A stretch of 64,000 bases of DNA, taken from the NCBI GenBank assembly GCA_963422745.1, contig OY730477.1:1550001-1614000 (forward strand), given 5' to 3'. The notes under the pieces were generated by a model. It was given only the letters and a program-made list of their open reading frames with translations, made no database searches and had not been told where the DNA came from. This DNA is from G963422745 sp963422745. GTDB lineage: Bacteria > Actinomycetota > Acidimicrobiia > Acidimicrobiales > Aldehydirespiratoraceae. This document shows positions 8,301-17,078 of the stretch, piece by piece (position 1 is the first letter of the stretch; every line of letters starts with the position of its first letter). A program made the translations under genes and the position numbers.

Positions 8301-10088
8301 ATGACTGCGTACCGAGCACCGCTCGATGAGATCCGATTCTCATTGCGCCACGTCGCCGACATAGCCTCTCTAGCAGAACTTGATACTTACTCTCACGCCG
8401 ACCCCGAACTTGTTGACAGCATGCTCGCCGAGGCGGCGCGGTTCTTTGAGGAGGTTGTGGCACCCACCAACCGTGACGGCGACCTCATAGGAGCGGTGCG
8501 CAATGCCGACGGCTCGGTCACCAGCGCACCCGGACACGCTAAGGCATACACGCGCATGGTCGAGTCCGGCTGGAACTCCGTCGGCTTTCCGGCTGAGTAT
8601 GGCGGTGGCGGCCTGCCGTGGCTGCTCGCCATCGCGATTCAAGAGATGCTCACCTCGGCGAATATGGCCCTTTCGATCTGCCCGTTGCTCACCCAGGGCA
8701 CCGTAGAAGCGCTGCTCAAACATGGCACAGAACAGCAAAAGGAGACCTATCTCCCCAAGCTCGTCACAGGTGAATGGGCTGGCACCATGAACCTCAGCGA
8801 ACCCCACGCAGGCTCCGATGTGGGAGCGCTGACCACCCGTGCAGAACCAGCCCCGGATGGAACCTGGCGCATCTTCGGTCAGAAGATCTTCATCAGCTAC
8901 GGCGAGCACGACATGGTTGACAACATCATCCATCTGGTGTTGGCAAGAACCCCGAACTCGCCGCCCGGTACAAGAGGTATCAGTCTATTTGTTGTGCCCA
9001 AGTTCTTGGTGAACGACGATGGTTCGCTCGGTGACCGTAACGACGTCACCTGCGTGTCGATTGAGCACAAGCTCGGGATCCATGCCAGCCCGACCTGTGT
9101 GCTGGCATTCGGTGAGACTGGCGGCTCGGTCGGCTACATGCTCGGTGCCGAGCATCGGGGCATGCGGACCATGTTCACCATGATGAACGTGGCTCGCTTG
9201 TCGGTTGGTCTTGAGGGTGTCGCCCTTGCCGAGCGGGCGTATCAACAAGCACTCGCCCACGCCCACGAACGACGTCAGGGCCGTGCCGTCGGAGCATCAG
9301 CGGCTGAGAGTTCGCCGATCGTTGATCACCCTGATGTGCAACGGATGCTCATTGACATGGCTGCGTGTATTGCCGCGGCGCGGGGATTGTGCTATCGCAC
9401 CGCCGAGGCTATTGATCTCGCAGCCGCTTCCCCGGACGAAACGACTCGCCGGTTCGCCACCGAACGCGTAGCCCTGCTCACTCCGCTTGCGAAGGCGTGG
9501 CCGACTGATCTGGGTGTGGAACTCACAAGCGTGGGTCTGCAGATACACGGCGGCATGGGATTCGTTGAGGAAACCGGAGCAGCGCAACATTTTCGCGATT
9601 CGCGGATCGCGCCTATCTATGAGGGCACCAATGGAATTCAGGCCCTTGATCTTGTTGAGCGCAAGATCCCCATGAGGACTGGCGCGGTGTTGCACGGTCA
9701 TCTCAACGAGGTTTCCGAGACAATCCGTTCCCTTGAAAGCCAAGACGACCTTGAAGTAGTTGCCGAACAACTACGCGCCGCGCATGCAGCCACCGTCACC
9801 GCCGCAGACCTGTTGTTGGACCGATCCTTGCGCGATCCGGTCTCGGTGCAGGCAGCCGCAGTGCCCTTTCTTGAGATGTTGGCCATAACGACCGGTGGAC
9901 AGATCCTGGCCGATGGTGCCTTGTCGGTAAGAAGGGCGGGACTGTCCCAAAGTGTCTGCGAGCAACGGGCGCTGTTGGCACGGTTCTTCGCAACTCATCG
10001 CTTAAGCGAGGTGCCCGCGGGTTTGGTGAGGGTCACAGCGGGTGCAGCGGACCTCAGCGCAGCCCGCGCCAGCGTACTGGCCCGATGA
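8301..10088 (+). CDS. Acyl-CoA dehydrogenase, DmdC-like long form
   Basis: 595 aa, about 200 longer than ordinary acyl-CoA dehydrogenases. This matches the long subfamily that includes 3-methylmercaptopropionyl-CoA dehydrogenase (DmdC) and some fatty acyl-CoA enzymes. The N-terminal cap YRAPLDEIRFSLRHV is typical. The FAD domain shows TMNLSEPHAGSDVGAL, and the C-terminal domain GGMGFVEETGAAQHFRD and IAPIYEGTNGIQALDL, with an extra C-terminal helical domain. The enzyme forms a trans-2-enoyl-CoA and passes electrons to ETF. The gene stands alone between spacers, so substrate is open: DMSP-derived thioester, fatty or aromatic acyl-CoA. The start is the ATG at 8301; a TTG codon precedes it. Confidence 0.85.
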   Translation: MTAYRAPLDEIRFSLRHVADIASLAELDTYSHADPELVDSMLAEAARFFEEVVAPTNRDGDLIGAVRNADGSVTSAPGHAKAYTRMVESGWNSVGFPAEYGGGGLPWLLAIAIQEMLTSANMALSICPLLTQGTVEALLKHGTEQQKETYLPKLVTGEWAGTMNLSEPHAGSDVGALTTRAEPAPDGTWRIFGQKIFISYGEHDMVDNIIHLVLARTPNSPPGTRGISLFVVPKFLVNDDGSLGDRNDVTCVSIEHKLGIHASPTCVLAFGETGGSVGYMLGAEHRGMRTMFTMMNVARLSVGLEGVALAERAYQQALAHAHERRQGRAVGASAAESSPIVDHPDVQRMLIDMAACIAAARGLCYRTAEAIDLAAASPDETTRRFATERVALLTPLAKAWPTDLGVELTSVGLQIHGGMGFVEETGAAQHFRDSRIAPIYEGTNGIQALDLVERKIPMRTGAVLHGHLNEVSETIRSLESQDDLEVVAEQLRAAHAATVTAADLLLDRSLRDPVSVQAAAVPFLEMLAITTGGQILADGALSVRRAGLSQSVCEQRALLARFFATHRLSEVPAGLVRVTAGAADLSAARASVLAR

Positions 10089-10205
10089 TGTTTGGTTCTG
10101 AACCGATACTGTTAGCAGCGATTTGCCCGAACGGTGGTGACGGATCGCTCAACGCATGGTTGTAGGGTTCTTGCGTGCATCCAGGTGGGGTTCTCTGAGC
10201 TTGTG

Positions 10206-11066
10206 ATGGCAGTTTCGGTCGCGTCGATTCCGAGTCCGTCGGTCAATGTCATTGAGATCGGGCCGTTCGCTTTGCGGGCTTACGGCCTATTGATCGCTCT
10301 GGGTGTTCTGGCGGCCGTGTGGATCGCTCGGCGCCGTTGGGCCTTGAGAGGTGGCAACCCTGACGATGTCTCCCGTGTGGCCGTGGTGGCCGTTCCAGCA
10401 GGCTTGATCGGGAGCCGTATCTACCATGTTCTCACCGACTGGCGATTCGACGAGGGTTGGGCCGAACCGTTCAAGATCTGGGAAGGCGGTCTCGGCATCC
10501 CCGGAGGTATGGCGGCTGGACTCCTCGTAGGGATCTGGGTCGTGAACCGCAATGGCTGGGATCGGGGAGCGTTCGTGGATTGCGTGGTTCCCGGGCTTGC
10601 GTTGGCCCAGGCAATTGGTCGCTGGGGCAACTGGTTCAACCAGGAACTGTTCGGCCGACCATCGGATCTGCCATGGGCTTTGGAGATTGACGCCGACCAC
10701 ACCCCGGCTGCTTACCCTGACTCAACGACGTTTCACCCCACGTTTCTCTACGAATCGCTTTGGAATTTTGCGCTCACCATTGCACTGATCCGTATCGATC
10801 AATCGGGCCTGGTTCGCAAAGGTAGCCTCGTTGCCGTATACGTTGTGGGTTACCTAACTGGTCGACTTTGGATCGAAGCGATACGGATCGATAAGGCGAC
10901 CGAAATCCTCGGTGTTCGCATCAACATCTGGATGAGCCTTACCGGGATCGTAATCGGAGGCGGATGGTTGGTGTGGCGTGGACTTCGGCCTGTGCAGGTC
11001 AGCGTAACCGACGACTCTCACGAGCGATCAGCACCGGCCCGGCAACCTGATAACAAGATTACGTGA
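10206..11066 (+). CDS. lgt: Prolipoprotein diacylglyceryl transferase
   Basis: About 286 aa from ATG 10206; an upstream in-frame ATG at 10134 lacks family similarity before FALRAYGLLIALGVLAA. The conserved Lgt elements are present: FALRAYGLLIALGV (first helix with the essential Tyr region), KIWEGGLGIPGGM, the signature GRWGNWFNQELFG, HPTFLYESLWN, and late helices with GRLWIEAIRID. It moves diacylglycerol from phosphatidylglycerol to the lipobox Cys of preprolipoproteins at the membrane. Substrates in this window include the lipoprotein TauA and possibly the PBP at 41305. Its stop overlaps the next gene. Confidence 0.92.
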   Translation: MAVSVASIPSPSVNVIEIGPFALRAYGLLIALGVLAAVWIARRRWALRGGNPDDVSRVAVVAVPAGLIGSRIYHVLTDWRFDEGWAEPFKIWEGGLGIPGGMAAGLLVGIWVVNRNGWDRGAFVDCVVPGLALAQAIGRWGNWFNQELFGRPSDLPWALEIDADHTPAAYPDSTTFHPTFLYESLWNFALTIALIRIDQSGLVRKGSLVAVYVVGYLTGRLWIEAIRIDKATEILGVRINIWMSLTGIVIGGGWLVWRGLRPVQVSVTDDSHERSAPARQPDNKIT

Positions 11067-11365
11067 GTCGCGAACTCCGCGACGGCCGAACCGATTTCGA
11101 GATCGCTGTTAAGGGAGTGCTTGAGGACGTCGGGCCGGGTGACATCGTTACCTATGGTGAAGTTGCGGACGAGGCCGGTTATCCGGGAGCGGCCCGTGCC
11201 GTCGGGTCGGTTCTGCGCCGATGCGGTGAGTCTCTCCCATGGTGGCGTGTGATATCTCAATCGGGACGACTGCTCACAGGCCACGAACAGATCCAGGCGC
11301 ACCGGTTACGGCAAGAAGGTATTGAAGTGCGCGGCTCAAGGGTTGTTCACACGCCCTGTGAGTAG
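11063..11365 (+). CDS. Alkyltransferase-like protein (MGMT fold without the acceptor Cys)
   Basis: 100 aa, GTG start overlapping the lgt stop. It is the DNA-binding domain of O6-alkylguanine-DNA alkyltransferase: IVTYGEVADEAGYPGAARAV, VGSVLRRC, LPWWRVISQSG. In MGMT the acceptor motif is PCHR; here it reads PWWR (59-62), so the alkyl-accepting Cys is a Trp. This is the diagnostic change of alkyltransferase-like (ATL/YbaZ) proteins. These bind O6-alkylguanine, flip the base and hand the lesion to nucleotide excision repair. Translational coupling to lgt looks incidental. Confidence 0.88.
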   Translation: MSRELRDGRTDFEIAVKGVLEDVGPGDIVTYGEVADEAGYPGAARAVGSVLRRCGESLPWWRVISQSGRLLTGHEQIQAHRLRQEGIEVRGSRVVHTPCE

Positions 11366-12052
11366 ACAGTACTGCAGCTAGTTGCTGCTCGGTGTGGAAT
11401 CTGTATGGCGTGTGTCTACGCCTGCTATCGGCCGCAATTCGTCGGAGTGGTGCCCGGGCTTGGAATCCGTATGGCATCTGTCTACGCCAGCCATAGAGTT
11501 GGTTTAGTCTATAGATGTCGTTCGGTAGCCTGAGTCGGTAGCGACCTGGAGTCTGCAGCCCCGTCTTAGCCGGATCAAGTTCCGTGTTCCGGCCGGATCA
11601 AGTTTCCTGGTCATTGGTTTGTTGTTGTAATTTGTTGTTGTCAGGAGAGTGTCTGGAATAACAGCTGTTCGTGATGATGTTAACAGATCCTGATCTAAGA
11701 CAAGGATTGCGAGATGTGGGCCATGCTGATTTGGTGCTTAGGGAGGCTTCTTTGGATTGCGGTTTTGTCTATTTGACTCGATCATGATTAACAATGCCGC
11801 ACAGTATTGCCGCACAAGTTTGGAGTGTAATAATATCAATAGCTCAATAGTATTGAAGAGTAGCAGCTTTGAAAGATGCACAGTTAGAACTGCACAGTAT
11901 AGAAAATAGTATATTGAAACGTAGTAGTGTCGAAGTAAGCACGATCACACTTGTAGTTTCCAGGCGTCGGCCCACAGACGGCTACCTGTCCAATCAACCC
12001 TAAGCCAACACGCGAGAGGCAATAGCAAGTCTCTACTTGATCGCACAGCGCG
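11366..12052. other. 687-bp intergenic region, AT-rich in its second half
   Basis: No gene is supported. It contains a 66-bp direct duplication (TGGAATCTGTATGGCGTGTG near 11395; a similar block at 11461), and GCCGGATCAAGTT twice (11569 and 11592, 23 bp apart). From about 11600 to 11940 the base composition falls well below that of its neighbours, with many TA-rich words. It could be the long leader of the DEAD-box gene plus the decayed remains of something acquired. Confidence 0.5.
11884..11912 (+). promoter_or_regulatory. Candidate promoter with overlapping palindrome upstream of the DEAD-box helicase
   Basis: TTAGAA (11884-11889), 17-bp spacer, TAGTAT (11907-11912). The palindrome CAGTTAGAACTG (11881-11892) covers the -35 hexamer and could bind a regulator. 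Transcription from here would give a leader of about 135 nt before the helicase ATG. Confidence 0.4.
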
Positions 12053-13321
12053 ATGTCATATTGGACTACGTCGGGGGCATCACAAACAGGCGATGGTAGT
12101 ATTATCACGGCAGTCACAACAGAGCCAGCCAGAACTGATCAAGAAATTACATTGACCACTACCCTTCAGTCCTTCGCGCACTTGGGATTATCCGACAAGA
12201 TCATCGTCGCTTTGTCCCACAGGGGAATCACCGACCCATTCCCCGTTCAGTCACTAACCATTCCCGACGCTCTCGCTGGCCGGGATGTGTGCGGTAGAGC
12301 CGAGACCGGATCCGGCAAGACGCTGGCTTTCGGGCTACCGGTGTTGCAGCGCATTGCGCAGGCACGGCCCAAACTGCCCACGGGACTCGTCCTCGTCCCC
12401 ACCCGTGAACTTGCCTCACAGGTATGTGCTGAACTTCACCCTGTAGCCAAGGCAGTCGGACGACGTACGCTCGCCGTGTACGGCGGAGCACACATGGAGC
12501 GTCAGATTCGGATACTGGCCGAAGGCGTGGACTTGGTGGTGGCCACACCTGGTCGGATGATCGACCTCATTGAGCGCGAGGCCGTATCCGTGTCAAATGT
12601 GCAACATGTTGTGCTTGACGAAGCTGACCGAATGGCTGATATGGGGTTCCTGCCGCAGGTCGAGTGGATCCTTCGCAACGTCGAAAACGAACATCAGACG
12701 TTGCTGTTCAGCGCGACCCTTGACGGCGTCGTCGATTCTCTGATTCACCGCTATCAGAGTGATCCGTGCATGCATGACGTAGTCGGAACACAAGTCTTGA
12801 TCGAGGCGATGACCCACCGCTTCGTCGCCGTTCATCACATGGACAAACCCAAGGTAGCGGGTGCGATTGCCGCGTTGGCGGACCGCACCTTGATGTTCAC
12901 CCGAACCAAGGCGATGGCCGACCGACTAGCTCGCGAGCTAGTCACCTTGGGTGTTGACGCCGCGCCAATCCACGGAGACCTGCGCCAGTCAAGCCGAGAG
13001 AAATCCCTACGGAACTTCGGGCAGGGCCAGCTGCATGTATTGGTGGCCACCGACGTCGCCGCACGAGGAATACACGTTGATGATGTTGATGTGGTGGTGC
13101 AATACGACCCACCCGGTGATCCAAAGACATATCTGCATCGCGCTGGGCGCACCGCACGCGCCGGAGAGACCGGATTAGTGGTCACGCTTTCTCTTTGGGA
13201 CCAGGAACTTGAGATCAAGCGACTTCAGAAACGGTTGGATATGCAGATTCCGATCGTGGAAATGTTCTCCAACGATGCCCGACTCGGGCGTCTCGCCCAT
13301 TGGGATCCGAACTCTGGGTAA
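12053..13321 (+). CDS. DEAD-box ATP-dependent RNA helicase
   Basis: 422 aa. Motifs occur in order: Q-motif region SFAHLGLSDKIIVALSHRGI with PFPVQ, motif I AETGSGKT, Ia PTRELA, Ib TPGR, II DEAD (VVLDEADRMADMG), III SAT, then the second RecA domain with VLVATDVAARGIHV and VI HRAGRTARAG. It unwinds short RNA duplexes using ATP, typically in ribosome assembly, RNA decay or cold growth. There is no long basic C-terminal RNA-binding extension (it ends at HWDPNSG), so it is a minimal-core RhlE/DbpA-like protein. The first 35 residues precede the Q motif and are unlike the family; the true start may be downstream of ATG 12053. The AT-rich leader suggests post-transcriptional or cold control. Confidence 0.9.
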   Translation: MSYWTTSGASQTGDGSIITAVTTEPARTDQEITLTTTLQSFAHLGLSDKIIVALSHRGITDPFPVQSLTIPDALAGRDVCGRAETGSGKTLAFGLPVLQRIAQARPKLPTGLVLVPTRELASQVCAELHPVAKAVGRRTLAVYGGAHMERQIRILAEGVDLVVATPGRMIDLIEREAVSVSNVQHVVLDEADRMADMGFLPQVEWILRNVENEHQTLLFSATLDGVVDSLIHRYQSDPCMHDVVGTQVLIEAMTHRFVAVHHMDKPKVAGAIAALADRTLMFTRTKAMADRLARELVTLGVDAAPIHGDLRQSSREKSLRNFGQGQLHVLVATDVAARGIHVDDVDVVVQYDPPGDPKTYLHRAGRTARAGETGLVVTLSLWDQELEIKRLQKRLDMQIPIVEMFSNDARLGRLAHWDPNSG

Positions 13322-13649
13322 ACCTTCACGATTCAGGGCTAGTGGAATGAGACGTTGCTTGCGCGCCGATACCGTGATGTGCGCGCCGATACCGTGATGA
13401 AGGTGTGGTGGGTGTTGGTTGATGAGGGCTGCGTTGAGTCGGTCTTGTGCGGGGTGTCATAAGGCGGCCCTGCTGTCTGATCTACCCGGATCATCCCTCA
13501 CCGACGAGACCCGGCCAAATGCTCCTAGGCAACACAAGCGCTCCTAGGCAATATCGGTTCCTTTGTAATCGCATTCTCAGTCGCCACACAGCGTGTCCAG
13601 ACGGTCACACACCGGTGTTGAGTTCCTTCGTCGTGCTACACTACCCCCA
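13322..13649. other. Spacer upstream of the metX riboswitch with short direct repeats
   Basis: No gene is supported. It has a perfect 20-bp tandem repeat (GCGCGCCGATACCGTGATG at 13361 and 13381) and GCTCCTAGGCAA twice (13521 and 13540). TACACT at 13637-13642 resembles a -10 element that could start the riboswitch leader. Confidence 0.5.
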
Positions 13650-13795
13650 ACATTCAGAGCGGGAAGACCGACGTATCCGAAGCACGGAAGTACCCAAGGT
13701 ACCCAAGTGTCACGGCACCGAGGTCGGCCCCGGCAACCTGGGACGGACACCCAAGGTGCCCACTCATCTCGGTGAGGATGCGGCTCAGACTCCGG
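13650..13795 (+). promoter_or_regulatory. Probable S-adenosylmethionine riboswitch (SAM-I/SAM-IV type)
   Basis: The conserved SAM-binding core is readable: CCCCGGCAACCTGGG (13728-13742), then a loop, then CCCAAGGTGCCCAC (13750-13763). CTGGG pairs with CCCAAG, and GGCAACC and GGTGCC are placed as in the SAM-I/IV family. An upstream arm CCGAC (about 13668) pairs with GTCGG (about 13723). A hairpin CTCA...TGAG follows at about 13763-13776, and GAGC (13657) can close with GCTC (13783). A further perfect hairpin GATGGCTCCGCCATC (13815-13829) sits between this element and the ribosome-binding site, fitting translational control. The next gene is metX, a classic target. The exact class is unsure. 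Confidence 0.62.
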
Positions 13796-13869
13796 TCGAC
13801 GCAACAAACTGTCCGATGGCTCCGCCATCGAATTCCGAGGGGCCGGGAACATCCCAGCGGAGCAAACCC

Positions 13870-15078
13870 ATGACCGACCGGCCTGAACACCTCCGTTACG
13901 ATCCGTACAGCCGCTATCCCGGCGACCTGCCAGCCTCGGGTGCCTGGATGCCCGGCGATCCCGTCGGTCGGCGTAGGTTCGTGAACATAACCAACGGTCG
14001 TCCGTTTGTGTTGGAGGGCGGTGCAGTATTGGATGAAGTCGTCGTTGCCTATGAGTCGTGGGGGTCGCTTCACTCCGACGCAGACAACGCAGTGCTTGTG
14101 TGTCACGCTCTCACCGGGGACTCTCATGCCGCGGGAGGCATCGAACCCGGCCATGTAAGCGAGGGATGGTGGGACGGCCTAATCGGGCCGGGAAAGGCCA
14201 TGGACACCAACCGCTACTTCGTGGTCTGCGCCAACGTCCTGGGCGGCTGCCAAGGCTCCACAGGCCCGGCGAGCATCAATCCCCGAACGGGCAAGGTTTA
14301 CGGTCCCACGTTTCCACAGGTGACCATCCGCGACATCGTGCGGACCCAGCGACTACTGGCCGATCGATTGAAAATTGAACGCTGGCTTGCCGTGGTCGGT
14401 GGTTCGATGGGCGGCATGCAAGCACTGGAATGGGGCGCTATCTACCCGCGGCGGGTCAAGGCCCTGGCCCCGATCGCTACGGTTGCTTCCGCAAGCGCCA
14501 TGCAGATTGCCTTGAGTGCTGTGGAACGTCTCGCGATCGTCAACGATCCCGAATACTGCGGTGGCTGGTACCACGACCAGCCCAATGGTAAAGGCCCGTG
14601 GCGAGGGCTGGCGCTAGCCCGGGAGATCTCCCAGATCACCTACCGAACGACCAACATTTTTGACAGTCGATTCGGACGTGACCTCCACGACCCTCACCGT
14701 GAGTTTGAGCAATGGGCTCGTTTCGAGATCGAGAGCTACCTGGATCACCATGGTCAGAAGCTCGTACGACGATTTGATGCGAACTCATTCTTGGTGTTGA
14801 GCAAAGCAATGGATCTTCATGACATCGGCAGGGGCCGAGGCGGACCGCCGGAGGCGCTGGGCCGGTTGACTCATCGGGTTCTCACGGCTTCGATCACCTC
14901 CGACATACTCTACCCGCCCTACCAGCAGGCAGAAATACACGATCTGATCGTTAAGGGTGGAGGGCGTTGCGAACACCACATCATCGACAGCCTTCAGGGC
15001 CATGATGGTTTTCTCATCGAAAACACGTTCTTGGATCCGCTAATCCGATCCCTGCTGACCCGAGCGGCCGACGAATGA
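13870..15078 (+). CDS. metX: Homoserine O-acetyltransferase
   Basis: 402 aa from ATG 13870, with GGAG 8 nt upstream. The open frame extends to 13447, but that part covers the riboswitch. Alpha/beta hydrolase fold: VCHALTGDSHAAG, the long lid-region signature GGCQGSTGPASINP, nucleophile GGSMGGMQALEWG, and a C-terminal catalytic His in DSLQGHDGFLIE. It transfers acetyl (or succinyl) from CoA to homoserine, activating it for sulfur incorporation. The following trans-sulfuration enzyme overlaps by ATGA, giving a two-gene methionine operon. Probably repressed by SAM through the upstream element. Acyl-donor specificity is not certain from sequence. Confidence 0.93.
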   Translation: MTDRPEHLRYDPYSRYPGDLPASGAWMPGDPVGRRRFVNITNGRPFVLEGGAVLDEVVVAYESWGSLHSDADNAVLVCHALTGDSHAAGGIEPGHVSEGWWDGLIGPGKAMDTNRYFVVCANVLGGCQGSTGPASINPRTGKVYGPTFPQVTIRDIVRTQRLLADRLKIERWLAVVGGSMGGMQALEWGAIYPRRVKALAPIATVASASAMQIALSAVERLAIVNDPEYCGGWYHDQPNGKGPWRGLALAREISQITYRTTNIFDSRFGRDLHDPHREFEQWARFEIESYLDHHGQKLVRRFDANSFLVLSKAMDLHDIGRGRGGPPEALGRLTHRVLTASITSDILYPPYQQAEIHDLIVKGGGRCEHHIIDSLQGHDGFLIENTFLDPLIRSLLTRAADE

Positions 15079-16262
15079 CCGACGACACAAACCGCCACAT
15101 CCACACCCGGGCGATCCGGGCTGGTCGCAACAATAATGACACAGCGCTCGCTCCGGTGCTGTGGGCCAGCAGCACGTTCGTAACCGCAGGTGTTGACGAG
15201 GCGCAGTTGCTGGCAACCAATCCCACCGCGCCGAAGTACTACGGTCGCAACGCCAATCCAACGGTCGCTGATTTCGAAGACGCCATTGCGTCGCTCGAAG
15301 GGGCCGAATCGGCACGCGCATTTGCTTCCGGGATGGGAGCTGTCAGCGCCGTGGTTTTGGGCCTGTGCTCCGCCGGAGACCACGTCGTCACCCAGCAACA
15401 GCTCTACTCCCACACGCAGCTTCTTTTTCAGACTGTGTGTCCCCGATTCGGTATCGATGTCACGTTTGTGGACAGCACGCAGCCGGGTGCAATTTCCGAG
15501 GCTGTGATTCCGGGGAAGACAACGCTCGTGTTTGTCGAAAGCCCCGCAAATCCGAAGCTGTCGCTGGTCGACCTGTCCGAGATCGGTGCGATCGCCGGGC
15601 CTGTTACCGCCGTTGACTCCACATTCGCAACGCCGCTGGGGCAGCGACCGCTCACATACGGCGTCGATTTGGTGGTTCATTCGGCCACCAAGGCAATCGC
15701 CGGTCACAACGATGCAATCCTTGGTGTAGTGGCTGGCGCCGAGGAACTGATCGCCTGGGTTCGCGGCTTCGCCATCTTGCAGGGTGCCAACGCTTCTCCA
15801 TTTGATGCGTTGAACGGGTTGCGCGGCTTGCGTACCCTTCCGGTTCGACTGCAACGCCAAACCGAGACTGCCAGTGTGCTCGCCAGGATGATCAAGGACC
15901 ATCCTGCGGTCGAGGCCGTTTTCTATCCGGGGTTGAGATCGCATCCTCAACACGAACTCGCACAAAGCCAACTAGAGATCACCGGCGGTTTGCTCACTTT
16001 CGATTTGGGCGGAGGTCGCCGAGCAGGAACCTGCTTCGTTGAAGCCTTGGAAATCGTGCAGATGGCGACTTCCTTGGGCGGTCCCGAAAGCCTCGTCACC
16101 CATCCGGCATCTACCACCCATGTCGGGCTCTTGCCCGATGAGTTGGCGGCGGCGGGGATCACCGAAGGCACCGTTCGTCTGTCATGTGGGCTTGAACATG
16201 TGGACGATCTTCTTGGCGATATCAAAGGCGCGTTGGATATGTGCTCCACTGAAGGGTGGTGA
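15075..16262 (+). CDS. PLP-dependent trans-sulfuration enzyme (Cys/Met metabolism)
   Basis: 395 aa, ATGA overlap with metX. Cys_Met_Meta_PP family: YGRNANPTVADFEDAIASLE, ASGMGAVSAVV, the PLP lysine in VHSATKAIAGHNDAILG, and C-terminal RLSCGLEHVDDLLGDI. It should use O-acetylhomoserine with cysteine (cystathionine gamma-synthase) or sulfide (sulfhydrylase), or act as a gamma-lyase; these cannot be separated by eye. Coupling to metX argues for a biosynthetic step on O-acylhomoserine. PLP would be held by Lys in SATK and the phosphate loop at SGMGA. Confidence 0.88.
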   Translation: MTDDTNRHIHTRAIRAGRNNNDTALAPVLWASSTFVTAGVDEAQLLATNPTAPKYYGRNANPTVADFEDAIASLEGAESARAFASGMGAVSAVVLGLCSAGDHVVTQQQLYSHTQLLFQTVCPRFGIDVTFVDSTQPGAISEAVIPGKTTLVFVESPANPKLSLVDLSEIGAIAGPVTAVDSTFATPLGQRPLTYGVDLVVHSATKAIAGHNDAILGVVAGAEELIAWVRGFAILQGANASPFDALNGLRGLRTLPVRLQRQTETASVLARMIKDHPAVEAVFYPGLRSHPQHELAQSQLEITGGLLTFDLGGGRRAGTCFVEALEIVQMATSLGGPESLVTHPASTTHVGLLPDELAAAGITEGTVRLSCGLEHVDDLLGDIKGALDMCSTEGW

Positions 16263-16362
16263 TGCGGGATATGGCTGGATATATGGTGATCGTTCGTGGG
16301 TAGGTTCCTGGGTCTGTGGTCGTGACGGTGATCGCGGTCGAACTGGCACGGTTGTTGTGTTG

Positions 16363-16968
16363 ATGACGATGTTGTCCGACGGACCGGTATCCGCTGGGTA
16401 CCAGGCGGTTGCGGCCAACGAGATAGTCGCGGTTGCCTCCTCTCAACTAGCGCAAACGACCGTGGATCGGGTCCGATTGCTGTTGGTCTTCATCGCAATC
16501 GTGATGACGGTCCTGTTGATCCTCTACATCCGCCATACCTCGCCACGACGTCACCGTGGCGCGACCAATCGCCGAAAGAAATCCGTTGGGACTCATGCCC
16601 GGCGCAAGCTGCGAGACTCGCCTGCCGCAGCGGATCCCATACCGTCCGACTACGGTGGTGCTGTGCCCAGTGAGGAGTTCATAGAGCCGATGTTGCAGCG
16701 GTTCCGGGAACGTGCTGCAGCGGTCAAGCGTCGCAACCTTCCACCTGTTGGGGGTGAACAGCGATCCGCCTTCATTCGTCAGGCCAGGCTCGATTACAGA
16801 GACTTTGCCATCATCGGCGGGGCTGATGCTCACATTGAAGATGGCGTGCTCATCATGCGGATCAACCTGCGACCCCTAGATGACGAGACCCAAGACGACG
16901 CCAAGACCCAACCCCAAGACGACGAAACTCAAGACGCCAAGACCCGCTTGGCATCCGACGGTTCATGA
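16363..16968 (+). CDS. Single-pass membrane protein of unknown function
   Basis: 201 aa from ATG 16363. One hydrophobic helix (RLLLVFIAIVMTVLLILYI, about 42-60) is followed by a basic stretch RRHRGATNRRKKS, so the C-terminal part is probably cytoplasmic. The soluble part has RQARLDYRDFAIIGGADAHIEDGVLIMRI, a short alpha/beta segment that I do not recognise. The C-terminus is a 13-residue tandem duplication (DETQDDAKTQPQD then DETQDAKTRLASD; 39 bp apart at the DNA level) ending just before the stop. It lies between metB-like and tRNA-Gly genes. Function unknown; a cell-envelope role is only a guess. Confidence 0.6.
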   Translation: MTMLSDGPVSAGYQAVAANEIVAVASSQLAQTTVDRVRLLLVFIAIVMTVLLILYIRHTSPRRHRGATNRRKKSVGTHARRKLRDSPAAADPIPSDYGGAVPSEEFIEPMLQRFRERAAAVKRRNLPPVGGEQRSAFIRQARLDYRDFAIIGGADAHIEDGVLIMRINLRPLDDETQDDAKTQPQDDETQDAKTRLASDGS

Positions 16969-16992
16969 GCACGCTACACTTGGATTGGTTGT

Positions 16993-17068
16993 GCGGACGT
17001 AGCTCAGTTGGTAGAGCGCAACCTTGCCAAGGTTGAGGTCGCCGGTTCGAACCCGGTCGTCCGCTCCA
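16993..17068 (+). tRNA. tRNA-Gly (anticodon GCC), CCA encoded
   Basis: Acceptor stem GCGGACG pairs with CGTCCGC, followed by discriminator T and an encoded CCA. The D-arm AGCTCAGTTGGTAGAGC, the anticodon arm AACCTTGCCAAGGTT with GCC, and the T-arm GCCGGTTCGAACCCGGT are all standard. A TACACT -10-like hexamer lies at 16975-16980. The stop of the preceding gene is 24 nt upstream. Confidence 0.97.
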
Positions 17069-17078
17069 TAGGGTTTGC

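Noticed and set aside
11560..11610. Insertion-sequence end suggested by doubled GCCGGATCAAGTT
   Set aside because: There is no transposase fragment, terminal inverted repeat pair or target duplication to support a mobile element.
13447..13869. 141-residue N-terminal extension of MetX
   Set aside because: The extension overlaps the riboswitch, has no similarity to the family, and a good ribosome-binding site precedes ATG 13870.
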